Of a stretch of DNA of 64,000 nt, positions 36,754 to 46,290 are shown piece after piece. The DNA lies in the NCBI GenBank assembly GCA_003402375.1, contig QFXJ01000028.1:1-64000 (forward strand), given 5' to 3'. The stretch comes from Candidatus Nitrotoga sp. CP45. GTDB taxonomy: Bacteria; Pseudomonadota; Gammaproteobacteria; Burkholderiales; Gallionellaceae. The first letter of the stretch is position 1; each line of letters opens with the position of its first letter. The notes under the pieces were generated by a model, which was not told the origin of the DNA, made no database searches, and saw only the letters and a list, made by a program, of their open reading frames with translations. Both the position numbers and the translations under genes were made by a program.

Positions 36754-37851
36754 ATGCCCAAAATTCAATTGCGCGCCCCAATCTCTGAGAAATTGGCAAG
36801 CCGCGAAAATAATTTAAACGCCTTACGCCTGATCGCTGCGGTATTGGTACTTTTTTCTCACTGCTACGCATTGAGCGGAAATATCCAACTAGAGCCAATT
36901 GGTCGTCTTCTTCATATATTTGATGGCGGTGCCTTGGCCGTGATAGCTTTTTTCTTTTTGAGCGGCTATCTTATTTCCTCAAGTTGGGCTTCCACGCCTC
37001 ACTTTCCTTCGTTCATGGCAAAAAGAGCGCTGAGAATTTTGCCCGGCTTAGCTGTTGTTGCGGCGATCAGCGCACTTTTGCTTGGTCCCATAGTCAGTTC
37101 TCTGGATATCAATCACTATTTTTCATCTGGCCAGGCATTCAGATATATCCGTGACAACGTTAATGTCCTAAGCCTGAAAACCAACACGCTACCTGGTGTT
37201 TTTGAAGATTTGCCAATACCTCGCGCCGTTAATGGTTCTCTATGGACCTTAAAGGTTGAATTCTTGGTTTACATCGTGACTGGAGTTATCGGTGCGACCT
37301 GTCTGCTGCCAACAGAAGGAAAAGGCTGGCGCAGTATTTTATTTTCTACAGTGATGCTTTATCTAGCTGTTCGAATGATCACCGTTACCAAAGCCGAATT
37401 CGATAGTTGGAATACTGGCCTCAATTTATTTTCGAGCCAATTGATTGCAGTCTTCATACTCGGAGCTATTGGGTACACTGTACGCCACTGGATTCCTCGT
37501 TCCGGGTTACTAGTGATGGGACTCATTGGCCTTACATATTTATTTCGGGAAACCAGTCTATTTCTGCTTTTTATATATTTGTCGTATGGATATTTTTTGC
37601 TATTCGTAGCTACTTCATCATTCCATCTATTAGGAAAAAGAACACGAATCCATGATTATTCTTTTGGCGTTTACATCTACGCTTTTCCAATTCAACAAAC
37701 CATTGTCACGCTGGCACCCGGGATTTCGCCAGCATGCCTGTTCCTCTTCTCGTTCCCTATTGTGACGCTATTTGCAATTGCCTCATGGCATTTCATTGAG
37801 AAACCCAGTCTTGGGCTTAAGGTTTTTTATGGTCTTGAATCCACCAAATGA
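36754..37851 (+). CDS. Acyltransferase 3 family membrane protein
   Basis: 365 residues with about ten hydrophobic helices. NNLNALRLIAAVLVLFSHCY holds the R-x(10)-H motif expected of the OafA/NodX-type family, and SLWTLKVEF is the second conserved site. These enzymes acylate surface polysaccharides in the inner membrane. Codon use is AT-richer than proB. It stands alone between proB and an IS graveyard, so it may have been acquired. No strong ribosome binding site is seen before the ATG. Confidence 0.88.
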   Translation: MPKIQLRAPISEKLASRENNLNALRLIAAVLVLFSHCYALSGNIQLEPIGRLLHIFDGGALAVIAFFFLSGYLISSSWASTPHFPSFMAKRALRILPGLAVVAAISALLLGPIVSSLDINHYFSSGQAFRYIRDNVNVLSLKTNTLPGVFEDLPIPRAVNGSLWTLKVEFLVYIVTGVIGATCLLPTEGKGWRSILFSTVMLYLAVRMITVTKAEFDSWNTGLNLFSSQLIAVFILGAIGYTVRHWIPRSGLLVMGLIGLTYLFRETSLFLLFIYLSYGYFLLFVATSSFHLLGKRTRIHDYSFGVYIYAFPIQQTIVTLAPGISPACLFLFSFPIVTLFAIASWHFIEKPSLGLKVFYGLESTK

Positions 37852-38047
37852 AGTGGCAACCACTACTATCATTTATCATTCAGATTTTGGTAAAGTCTGC
37901 GGATGGTGGGTAAGAATTGTTGTGTAAACGGCCATTTGACGGGAAACTGCTGTCTTGCGAGGAGTGATAGTGATGGTGACCGTACTGAAAGCGTTATTCC
38001 CTAGATTGATGGCCTGTTGGCCGTCTACAAGAAATCCGAAGACTTAG

Positions 38048-38222
38048 GGAAACACTGAATAATTCACCCCGTCAGAGACCCCGAGGTGAATTTTGCGGTT
38101 GTGGCCGGAGAATTGACTTGTTTTTGGCATGAATCATGGCGATTTTCGAGTCGTTTTCTTCATTTCTCGTTTTCAGAACACACCTTGGGTGGGTGCATTG
38201 AGCAACCACCGGCGAGCCAGCA
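38048..38222 (-). pseudogene. IS5-family end remnant (transposase 3' end)
   Basis: GGAAACACTGAATAATTCAC at 38048, after TTAG, is one end of the same IS5-type element that is intact at 55193. The minus strand then encodes a C-terminal transposase piece (NLMLARRWLLNAPTQ). It breaks off at about 38222, where an IS630 fragment begins. A near-copy starts at 50919. Confidence 0.75.
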
Positions 38223-38320
38223 TCAAATTATTAATGAGGCATTCAACTCGGACAAATTGATTGAATTTCTTGAGGCTTTAATCAAGGACGCGGAGAAATT
38301 TGAACACGAATTTGAAACAT
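38223..38320 (+). pseudogene. IS630-family transposase fragment
   Basis: The plus strand reads INEAFNSDKLIEFLEALIKD, closely matching IDDSFDADKLAEFLAALIKD in the larger IS630 remnant at 38541-39185 (minus). It is a short leftover of a second, oppositely oriented copy, joined to the IS5 end. Beyond it to 38540 I see no gene. Confidence 0.6.
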
Positions 38321-38540
38321 GCCATTTGCACAAAAGTGCCGGTATGCACAAAAGCAAAATTAAAAGCGGCAGCAACCGAGCATATAAATACGCAAGAAAA
38401 CTCGCCTGAACACGTCAAAAAATACTTTCAGGATTCACGAGAAAAGAAGCATCATGATTCACGGATAAACGTGGCCGGATTAATAGTATGCTGCTGTGTA
38501 GTATATTGATCTTTGAGGTTCGGATAGGTGCTACTACATT

Positions 38541-39185
38541 AGGAAACGCTGAATAATTATATTCATGCTGCTATTTTGTGCTCCAAATCTCCTTCTTATT
38601 GCTCCGGCCCGATTGGGCAGGTAGAACAATTCGATCTGATCTTTCCGCTCTGATGCCCAAGCCTTCACAATCTTGCTGTGGTGTACCCGCAGGTTGTCCA
38701 GGATCAAAAACACTTTCCTGCCCGCATCCTTGATCAAGGCAGCCAAGAATTCAGCAAGCTTGTCTGCATCAAAAGAATCATCAATGATCATCCAACGCGT
38801 CTTGCCTTGATTGGTCACGGTGGCGATCATGGAAAGCTTTTGCCGTGTGCCGCCCACGGTCATCGCCATAGGGGTTTTGCCCGCTGGCGCAAAGCTTCTG
38901 CCACGCACATCGGTGTTGACCAACGCAGTTTTCACCCCAATGAATTTCAGCACCCTCTTGTCTGGCGCGTTGCTCAATGCCAGGCTACTCGCCTTCGAGC
39001 CATGACTGTACGGCCTCGGGGTTTTGTTCATAGGCGCGCTTGATGGGCTTTTGCGGTGTGAAGCCCCAGCGGGCAAGGTATTTGCCCACACTGCGAACGT
39101 GCAGTTTGATGCCGTACTCTTGTTCGATGGGTTGACCTACGGCTGCGCGGCTCCAAAGAAAAAATCCATCTTGAGCTGATCAGGG
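38541..39185 (-). pseudogene. Decayed IS630-family transposase
   Basis: Minus-strand frames give EQEYGIKLHVRSVGKYLARW and GFTPQKPIKRAYEQNPE, then in another frame ALVNTDVRGRSFAPAGKTPM, DDSFDADKLAEFLAALIKDA and VFLILDNLRVHHSKIVKAWA up to LFYLP, all typical of IS630 DDE transposases. At least one frameshift and a stop separate the halves, and the expected C-terminus after LFYLP is replaced by an IS5-type inverted-repeat sequence (38541-38560). Not functional. Confidence 0.82.
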
Positions 39186-39480
39186 TTGAGGTGTTATGAC
39201 GAGGACCAGCTGCCATTGTCGGATGCAACACCACCTGGTTTGGCAAGATAGCTTTTCTGACGCAAATGTCGCGCACATCCCCCGCCAGATCGCTGCTATC
39301 CACGTCATAAATCTGCCAGCCAACAGTTTTCGGCTAAAAATATCCATGAACAAATACAGGTAAGAATAGATGCCCTTCACCCGTGAAGGCAGATAGGTGA
39401 TGTCTCGGCTAAATAGCGGTTGGGTGCGACAGCAAAGAACGCACGCGGCTGCAGTACATTGAATTTTTTGGGAAACAGTA
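39186..39480 (-). pseudogene. IS3-family OrfB (rve integrase) fragment
   Basis: The minus strand encodes YLPSRVKGIYSYLYLFMDIF, then SRKLLAGR, a frameshift, and SDLAGDVRDICVRKAILPNQ, followed by a VVLH and DNG segment. This is the catalytic core of an IS3-family OrfB, with frameshifts and both ends missing. It abuts the IS630 remnant, probably from one element inserting in or next to the other. Confidence 0.75.
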
Positions 39481-39605
39481 CTGATGGGCTAGCGATAACT
39501 CATTAGTTTCATGTGTATGGCACTCCTGCAATGCTTACGCTGACTTACACACCACCACAATTCGTAAAGTAAAAAGACCTGCATCCCTGCAAGCCTTTAT
39601 CTATT

Positions 39606-39681
39606 TGGTGCCGCTTGTCGGATTCGAACTGACGACCTACCGCTTACAAGGCGGTTGCTCTACCAACTGAGCTAAAGCGGC
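39606..39681 (-). tRNA. tRNA-Thr (TGT)
   Basis: 76 nt on the minus strand with encoded CCA. Acceptor GCCGCTT pairs with AAGCGGC; the anticodon loop CTTGTAA reads TGT; the T arm has GTTCGAATC. Confidence 0.97.
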
Positions 39682-39738
39682 GAAAAACCATCGATATTGC
39701 ATCCAATGCGTTCTGAATCATGAACCACACATTGAAAC

Positions 39739-39814
39739 TGGTAGGTCGTGCCAGATTCGAACTGGCGACCAACGGATTAAAAGTCCGCTGCTCTACCGGC
39801 TGAGCTAACGACCC
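39739..39814 (-). tRNA. tRNA-Lys (TTT)
   Basis: 76 nt on the minus strand with encoded CCA. The 5' GGGTCGT pairs with ACGACCT (one G-T), the anticodon loop CTTTTAA reads TTT, and GTTCGAATC lies in the T arm. It is 57 bp upstream of tRNA-Thr in the same direction, so both are probably one transcript. Confidence 0.97.
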
Positions 39815-39835
39815 ATATCCCTTAAAGAAGGGCGC

Positions 39836-39863
39836 ATTATACGGACTTTACCCGCCCTGTCAA
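39836..39863 (-). promoter_or_regulatory. Sigma70 promoter of the tRNA-Lys/tRNA-Thr unit
   Basis: On the minus strand, TTGACA (39863-39858), a 16-bp spacer and TATAAT (39841-39836) lie 21 bases before tRNA-Lys. The -35 lies within a perfect 9-bp hairpin (39853-39861 with 39867-39875) just after the queC stop. Confidence 0.88.
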
Positions 39864-39877
39864 CGCGACAGGGCGCA

Positions 39878-40555
39878 TTATCCTGCAATACGATAACGTG
39901 TCGGATCGGCTATTCCAGCGGTTTTAAAACCGGCCCGGCGTAGTTGGCAGGAATCACACACAGCGCATGCACGACCATCCGAATCAGCTTGGTAACAAGA
40001 CACTGTCAGGCTGTAATCCACGCCAAGTTCCGTACCTAGCTTGACTATATCGGCCTTGGATAAGCGCAACAAAGGCGCGTGCAATGTCAAATAGCTACCC
40101 TCTACCGCTGCCTTGGTGGCGAGATTAGCCATGTTTTCAAAAGCCGTTATATATTCTGGACGACAGTCGGGATAGCCGGAAAAATCAACTGCGTTCACCC
40201 CAATAAATATATCCTGTACCTGCAACACTTCCGCCCAAGCCAAGGCAAGTGACAACATAATGGTGTTACGCGCTGGCACATAGGTCAGCGGAATACCTGT
40301 TGTTCTCTGTTCCGGTACTGCAATGCGCGTATCTGTCAAGGCAGAGCCACCAAATCCAGTCAAATCAACACTGATGACACGCTGCTCAATCGCACCCAAA
40401 GCCTGGGCCACACGCTCTGCTGCAGCAAGTTCAGCATAATGGCGCTGCCCATAGTCCACACTCAACGCATGGCAGAGATAGCCCTGCTGTTTCGCCATGG
40501 CCATCACTGTGGCGGAATCCAGACCGCCTGACAACAACACTACTGCATTCTTCAT
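39878..40555 (-). CDS. queC: 7-cyano-7-deazaguanine synthase
   Basis: 225 residues from the ATG at 40555 (ATGA overlap with queE; an upstream in-frame start at 40576 is less likely). [15 protein letters not shown] is the ATP pyrophosphatase loop, and the C-terminal zinc site is [20 protein letters not shown]. It converts carboxy-deazaguanine to preQ0 for queuosine. Confidence 0.97.
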   Translation of the reverse strand: MKNAVVLLSGGLDSATVMAMAKQQGYLCHALSVDYGQRHYAELAAAERVAQALGAIEQRVISVDLTGFGGSALTDTRIAVPEQRTTGIPLTYVPARNTIMLSLALAWAEVLQVQDIFIGVNAVDFSGYPDCRPEYITAFENMANLATKAAVEGSYLTLHAPLLRLSKADIVKLGTELGVDYSLTVSCYQADSDGRACAVCDSCQLRRAGFKTAGIADPTRYRIAG

Positions 40556-41211
40556 TTTCCCTGCTGGCTGCCCCACAGTAACTTGTGCAATTGCACTTGC
40601 AGGCGCACCGGCAAGCTATCGCGCAAAATCCAATCGGCCAGTACTGTCGGTGACAGCTGATCTTGTGCAGGTGAAAATAGCACGGTAAATTTTCCAGCCA
40701 AATCACGCTCACGCAACACCTGCTTGGCCCAAATGTAATCAGACTCATCACATAAGACAAATTTTATTTCGTCGTGCGCATGCAACGCAATAAGATTACT
40801 CCACAAGTTCTTTTTTACTTCGCCTGATGCTGGCGTCTTGATGTCCAGGATCTTCATCACACGCACATCGACACTAGACACATCCAGCGCCCCGCTTGTT
40901 TCCAGCGATACTTCATAACCTGCATTGCACAAGGCACTTAGTAAATGCAGGGAGTTTTTCTGCGCCAGAGGCTCGCCCCCGGTAACCGTAACATAGCGCG
41001 TATTATACCGAGCCACTTCAGTGAGTATTCCTGCAACTGTCATATTCTGTCCACCACTAAAAGCATAAGCAGTATCGCAGTATGAGCAACGTAACGGACA
41101 GCCCGTCAGACGTACAAAAACCGTCGGTAAACCGACACGGCTCGTTTCGCCTTGTAAGGAATAAAAAATTTCGGTGATGCGCAACTGCTCGCTAATGGAG
41201 CACGTAATCAT
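40552..41211 (-). CDS. queE: 7-carboxy-7-deazaguanine synthase (radical SAM)
   Basis: 219 residues. The radical-SAM cysteines are in [10 protein letters not shown], preceded by [20 protein letters not shown], and the [10 protein letters not shown] motif follows. It makes 7-carboxy-7-deazaguanine for the queuosine pathway with queC just downstream. The cpoB-queE-queC order downstream of tol-pal is common in Proteobacteria. Confidence 0.97.
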   Translation of the reverse strand: MITCSISEQLRITEIFYSLQGETSRVGLPTVFVRLTGCPLRCSYCDTAYAFSGGQNMTVAGILTEVARYNTRYVTVTGGEPLAQKNSLHLLSALCNAGYEVSLETSGALDVSSVDVRVMKILDIKTPASGEVKKNLWSNLIALHAHDEIKFVLCDESDYIWAKQVLRERDLAGKFTVLFSPAQDQLSPTVLADWILRDSLPVRLQVQLHKLLWGSQQGK

Positions 41212-41244
41212 GAAAACCTGCTTTATTCAAGATTCACCAACCGC

Positions 41245-41661
41245 TTATGGCTTTACCGGCCGGGGCGGCACGGCTGTTTCAAGCTTATCTAAGCGTCGCA
41301 AACGGGTATCCAGATCAGTGTAAACATCTTTCTGCCGCTGATTCGCTTCTTGCAGGCTATGCGCCAGCACTTCGTCCTGCCCACGCAACCTACGCAATTC
41401 ATCTTTTTGTGCCTCGATCTGCGCTTGAAGATCAAATATTTCACGGATTTGCTGCTTACGAGTTTCAATCTGTTGCTTTATAGTTTCCGCTTGCTGCTTA
41501 ATTGTTTCAGTTTGCTGCTTACCGCTACCTTCCAAATTAGACACACGTTCTTTTAGTTGCCGGATTTGATTATGCGCTTCTTCATCAGTAAAGAAAGCAG
41601 CATGTGCAGAACATGCTGCAATGGCACTCCATCCAGTAAGCAACAAAACGTGAAGTCTCAT
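41245..41661 (-). CDS. Short CpoB-like coiled-coil protein (no TPR domain)
   Basis: 138 residues: signal peptide ending near AHA-AFF, then FTDEEAHNQIRQLKERVSNL, matching the start of the large CpoB at 42498 (FSDDEAHNQIRQLRERFSML). A coiled coil of Gln-rich repeats (KQQTETIKQQ) follows, and ANQRQKDVYTDLDTRLRRLD near the end also occurs in the long CpoB. The C-terminal TPR domain of CpoB is absent. With pal2 upstream it is a duplicated pal-cpoB pair, now shortened. It may keep TolA binding without the TPR part. Confidence 0.85.
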   Translation of the reverse strand: MRLHVLLLTGWSAIAACSAHAAFFTDEEAHNQIRQLKERVSNLEGSGKQQTETIKQQAETIKQQIETRKQQIREIFDLQAQIEAQKDELRRLRGQDEVLAHSLQEANQRQKDVYTDLDTRLRRLDKLETAVPPRPVKP

Positions 41662-41673
41662 ACCCAGCCTACT

Positions 41674-42312
<639 letters not shown>

Positions 42313-42497
42313 AATCAACTCTCGCAAAGTTGCTATTTTAAAAAAGCCCTAACTTTAGCCGCATACATCTTTGGCTTACCAGAACGTCTTAATTATCATT
42401 CGTACCATCGCTAGAATTAAAGATAACGCTCAAATTCTAACTTACAAAATACCAAGGTATACGCACACCTACTTCAAAATATCGGACAAAGACGCAC

Positions 42498-44969
42498 TTA
42501 CTTAAGGATATCGAGGCGTTTCTTGGCTTGATCAGCTATTTTACTTCCGGGGAATTTGACGATTATTTGATTGAGTGTTTTTTTGGCCCCAACTATAGCC
42601 TTAAGTTGATGCTGACAATCTGCAATTTTTAACATAGCATCTGGCACATTAGGGCTGGATGAATGCTTATTTACTAACAGCTGATAACTGTCCAATGCAC
42701 TTTTGTAATCCTTCAACGCGAAATAAGCGTCAGCCATCTCATAGAGAATATTAGCCACATGCTTCGATTCAGGATATTTTTTTAGGAATTCCTGGAACGC
42801 ATTAATGGCATTCTGATAGTTGCCAGCTTTAGCATGGTCATGCGCCAATTCATAAGCACGGTTTTCCATGTTAGCAGTATCTATTTCAAATACATCTCCA
42901 TTAACCGCCTTTTTAGCCGAAGATGATGGAAGCTCATTTCCCCGCCCAGCCGTTTTTACGGGCTGAGAGGCTGAAGACACTGATGATGTCCCAGCAACTA
43001 TCGATTCAAAATGGCGCAGACTGGCATCCATATCAATATAGAAATTTTTCTGCCGTTTCTCCGCATCCTGCACGTTGCGCAACAGCTCCTCGTTCTGGCT
43101 ACGCAGCATGCGTAATTCTGTGTTTTGTGCGTCATCGATCTTCGTTTGCAAATCAAGCATTGAGTTAGTTTGCTGCTTGTTGGCTTCTGCCTGCCGCTGC
43201 TTCGATTCTTGCAAGCTGCGCAATAAATCTTCGTTCTGACTGCTCAACTTGAGTAATTCCATATTCAGCGCATCAATCTGCGTTTGCAACTTGTGTAAAG
43301 AACTTGTTTGTTGCTTACTAATTTCTACCTGCCGTTTCTCCATTTCCTGCATGTTATACACCAGTTCTTCGTTCTGATCTCGCAACATGCTTGCTTCATC
43401 ATCATGAGTTCCAATCTTTTTTTTCAAATCAAGAACGGCTACTGTTTCAACATGGCGCAAGCGATTATTAAAATCACTGTAAAAACTTTTCTGCTTTTTC
43501 TCTATTTCCTGCAGATTGCGCATAAACTCTTCATTTTGACTGCGCATTTCGGTGTTCTGCACCTCAATATTTTTTTGCAAATCAAGCATCAAACTATGCT
43601 GTTGTTTATTGGCTTCTACCTGCCGCTTTTCAACATCCTGTAAATTGCGCGTTAATACTTCTTCGTCGCGACTATGCAATTTATGTAATTCTTCATTCAA
43701 AGTTTGAACCTGCTTTTGTAATTCCAGTGGAGATACAGTTTCAAAATGGCGTATACGAGTATCCAGATCAGTGTAAACATCTTTCTGCCGCTGATTCGCA
43801 TCCTGTAATTTGTGATCCAGATCTTCATTCAGCCCCTGCAACTTGCGAAACTCTGCACGTTGAGCCTCGATCTGTAATTGGATATCCAACATAGCTTGGG
43901 TTTGTTGCTTGCCGCTTTCTTCCAACTGGGAGGTACTGACCTTAAACTCTGCTTGCTGCTGATCAAGAACAGAGTTAATTTGTTGCTTGCTGATTTCCTC
44001 CAACTGAGAAATACGTATTTTGAATTGAGCTTGCTGCTGATCAAGCAAAGTATTTATTTGTTGCTTGCCAGTTTCTTCCAGATTTGACATGCGCTCATTG
44101 AGCTGCGTTTGCTGGCCGAGCAGAGAGTTAGTTTGTTGTTTGCCAGTTTCTTCCAGATTCGACATACGCTCATTGAGCTGCGTTTGCTGGCCGAGCAGAG
44201 AGTTAGTTTGTTGTTTGCTAGCTTCTTCCAGATTCGACATACGCTCATTGAGCTGCGTTTGCTGGCCGAGCAGAGAGTTAGTTTGTTGTTTGCTAGCTTC
44301 TTCCAGATTCGACATACGCTCATTGAGTTGCGTTTGCTGACTGAAAAGAGAACTCGTTTGTTGTTTGTATAGTTCGGCTTGTTGTTTAATGCTTTCTTCT
44401 ATTTTAGAAACACGCATTTTCACCTGCGTTTGCTGATCTAGCACAGCACTAACATGTTGTTTCAATGCCCCAAGTTGTTTTATTATTTCGATCTGTTGTT
44501 TGCTGCTCTCTTCTAACTGAGAAATGCGTACCTTCAGCTGCGTTTGTTGGTCTAGTACAAAGCTAGCCTGTTTTTTATTAGCTTCAGCCTGCTGCTTATC
44601 CACATCCTGTAAATTGTGTATCAACTTGTCATATTGACTACGCAAGTTAAGCAATTCTTTTTCGTGATTACTATAAAGATTTGTCTGTCGCTTTTCCGTA
44701 TCCTGTAAATTGTGCAAACGCTCTTCATTTTGCCCATGCAACTTACGTAATTCTGTTTTTTGAACCTCGATTTGCGTTTGCAGATCACTAATCAGGTCAA
44801 ATTGTTGCTTGATAGTATCAGCTTGCTGTTTGCCAACACCTTCCAACATTGAGAAGCGCTCCCTTAGTTGCCTGATCTGATTGTGCGCCTCATCATCGCT
44901 GAATAGCGCAGCTTGAACCTGCCCTATAACAACGCACAATCCTGCAAACAGCAAAGCTTGAAACTTCAT
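42498..44969 (-). CDS. cpoB: Very long CpoB/YbgF-type periplasmic coiled-coil TPR protein
   Basis: 823 residues, against roughly 250-300 in most bacteria. A signal peptide (to about residue 20) leads to FSDDEAHNQIRQLRERFSML, the CpoB start. Then about 650 residues of coiled coil built from related Gln/Leu-rich repeats, including a near-perfect 25-residue block at least three times, and a C-terminal TPR domain (about 700-823; AYELAHDHAKAGNYQNAINA, YEMADAYFALKDYKSALDSY). CpoB coordinates Tol and PBP1B during cell constriction. The start is 8 bp from the pal stop. The expansion of the helical part is the odd feature. Confidence 0.92.
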   Translation of the reverse strand: MKFQALLFAGLCVVIGQVQAALFSDDEAHNQIRQLRERFSMLEGVGKQQADTIKQQFDLISDLQTQIEVQKTELRKLHGQNEERLHNLQDTEKRQTNLYSNHEKELLNLRSQYDKLIHNLQDVDKQQAEANKKQASFVLDQQTQLKVRISQLEESSKQQIEIIKQLGALKQHVSAVLDQQTQVKMRVSKIEESIKQQAELYKQQTSSLFSQQTQLNERMSNLEEASKQQTNSLLGQQTQLNERMSNLEEASKQQTNSLLGQQTQLNERMSNLEETGKQQTNSLLGQQTQLNERMSNLEETGKQQINTLLDQQQAQFKIRISQLEEISKQQINSVLDQQQAEFKVSTSQLEESGKQQTQAMLDIQLQIEAQRAEFRKLQGLNEDLDHKLQDANQRQKDVYTDLDTRIRHFETVSPLELQKQVQTLNEELHKLHSRDEEVLTRNLQDVEKRQVEANKQQHSLMLDLQKNIEVQNTEMRSQNEEFMRNLQEIEKKQKSFYSDFNNRLRHVETVAVLDLKKKIGTHDDEASMLRDQNEELVYNMQEMEKRQVEISKQQTSSLHKLQTQIDALNMELLKLSSQNEDLLRSLQESKQRQAEANKQQTNSMLDLQTKIDDAQNTELRMLRSQNEELLRNVQDAEKRQKNFYIDMDASLRHFESIVAGTSSVSSASQPVKTAGRGNELPSSSAKKAVNGDVFEIDTANMENRAYELAHDHAKAGNYQNAINAFQEFLKKYPESKHVANILYEMADAYFALKDYKSALDSYQLLVNKHSSSPNVPDAMLKIADCQHQLKAIVGAKKTLNQIIVKFPGSKIADQAKKRLDILK
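44050..44350. repeat. 75-bp tandem repeat within cpoB
   Basis: Four near-identical 75-bp units; boundaries can be set at 44125, 44200 and 44275, with degenerate units outside. Each encodes 25 residues with a LLGQQTQLNERMSNLEE core, keeping the coiled-coil register. Confidence 0.92.
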
Positions 44970-44976
44970 TCCTAAT

Positions 44977-46266
44977 TTACTTAGCGTTATAATTCAAGTC
45001 GGTGCGACGATTTTGTGACCAGGCAGCCTCATTATGTGCAGTAGACATTGGCTTCTCTTCGCCGTAACTTACCGACTCAATCTGGTTTTCTTTAGCACCA
45101 CCCACTAACAACGCTTTCTTCACACCATCAGCACGACGTTGACCCAAGGCCAAGTTGTACTCACTACTCCCTCGTTCATCGGCGTGTCCTTCCAAACGCA
45201 CTAAACGATTTTGATGTTCCGCCAGATACTTAGCATGAGCTTGCACAGTGCGTTTATCCTGTTCCGGTACAGCATCCATATCTATTGGATAATAAATACT
45301 GCGCTTAGCCAGCAAACTGCTCGGGACACCAAGAGAATCCTCAGCGACTACTTCCCGCGCTATAGCTGCCTTAGCAGCATCCCGTGCAGCATTCGCCTTA
45401 GCAGCATTCTGCGCAGAAGCCACATTAGCCGCTTCCCGTGCAGCAGAAGCTTCCGCAGCTGCCTGTGCAGCAGAAGCCTTAACGGCTTCAAGTTCAGCCG
45501 CAACCTTGGCTGCATTAGCCACTTCCCGCGCAGCAGATGTACTAGCCGCTTCTCGTGCAGCAGAAGCTTCCGCAGCTGCCTGTGCAGCAGAAGCCTTAAC
45601 GGCTTCAAGTTCAGCCGCAACCTTGGCTGCATTAGCCACTTCCCGCGCAGCAGCTGCACTAGCCGCTTCGCGTGCTGCTGCTGCATCAGCAGCAGCCTGT
45701 GCAGCAGCAGCCTTAGCAGCTTCAAGTTCAGCACTGTGAACCTCAGCTGCACGGGCGGCTGCCAATGCAGCCTCTTCAGCTGCCGCCTTGGCAGCTGCTA
45801 CTCTAGCAGCTTCAAGTTCAGCACTGTGAACCTCAGCTGCACGGGCGGCTGCTACTCTGGCCGCTTCAAGTTCAGCATTTTGAACCTCGGCAGCACGGGC
45901 AGCTGCCAATGCAGCCTCTTCAGCTGCCGCTTTGGCGGCTGCTACTCTGGCCGCTTCAAGTTCAGCATTTTGAACCTCAGCAGCACGGGTAGCTGCCAAT
46001 GCAGCCTCTTCAGCTGCCGCTTTGGCAGCTGCCACTTGATCTGTCGCCCCAGCAGAAATGGCAACTGACTCAGAAGTTTGAGACACGCCATTTTGGTCGT
46101 TCAAAGTATCAACCGCCACAGATGCGCCAGGAGCAGAATCCACCGCTGCCGACATGGGTACGCCAGCTGCTCGCCCCCTCTTCTTGAGGTCACCCACAGG
46201 CGGCTCGTCGCTGGCACAAGCAACCAACAGGCTTGCCAACAATACTCCAATCACTATGTTTTTCAT
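44977..46266 (-). CDS. pal: Pal lipoprotein with long alanine-rich helix
   Basis: 429 residues, more than twice the usual Pal (about 170). Lipobox SLLVAC gives Cys17. Residues about 75-310 are an Ala/Glu/Lys repeat (AARVAAAKAAAEEAALAAAR and variants), like the helical domain II of TolA. The OmpA-like peptidoglycan-binding domain is C-terminal (about 315-429; SLLAKRSIYYPIDMD, RLEGHADERGSSEYNLALGQ, RRTDLNYN). It sits between tolB and cpoB as expected. Confidence 0.94.
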   Translation of the reverse strand: MKNIVIGVLLASLLVACASDEPPVGDLKKRGRAAGVPMSAAVDSAPGASVAVDTLNDQNGVSQTSESVAISAGATDQVAAAKAAAEEAALAATRAAEVQNAELEAARVAAAKAAAEEAALAAARAAEVQNAELEAARVAAARAAEVHSAELEAARVAAAKAAAEEAALAAARAAEVHSAELEAAKAAAAQAAADAAAAREAASAAAAREVANAAKVAAELEAVKASAAQAAAEASAAREAASTSAAREVANAAKVAAELEAVKASAAQAAAEASAAREAANVASAQNAAKANAARDAAKAAIAREVVAEDSLGVPSSLLAKRSIYYPIDMDAVPEQDKRTVQAHAKYLAEHQNRLVRLEGHADERGSSEYNLALGQRRADGVKKALLVGGAKENQIESVSYGEEKPMSTAHNEAAWSQNRRTDLNYNAK

Positions 46267-46290
46267 CCTCTATCCCTTATAAAATAATAC

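Noticed and set aside
39853-39875. Hairpin after queC as a terminator.
   Set aside because: The 9-bp stem is perfect but no T run follows on the minus strand, and it overlaps the -35 box of the tRNA promoter; it may still weakly affect transcription.
44065-44372. Plus-strand repeat proteins opposite cpoB, and similar Ser/Phe-rich frames opposite tolA and pal.
   Set aside because: They are antisense shadows of coding repeats, without ribosome binding sites or plausible composition.
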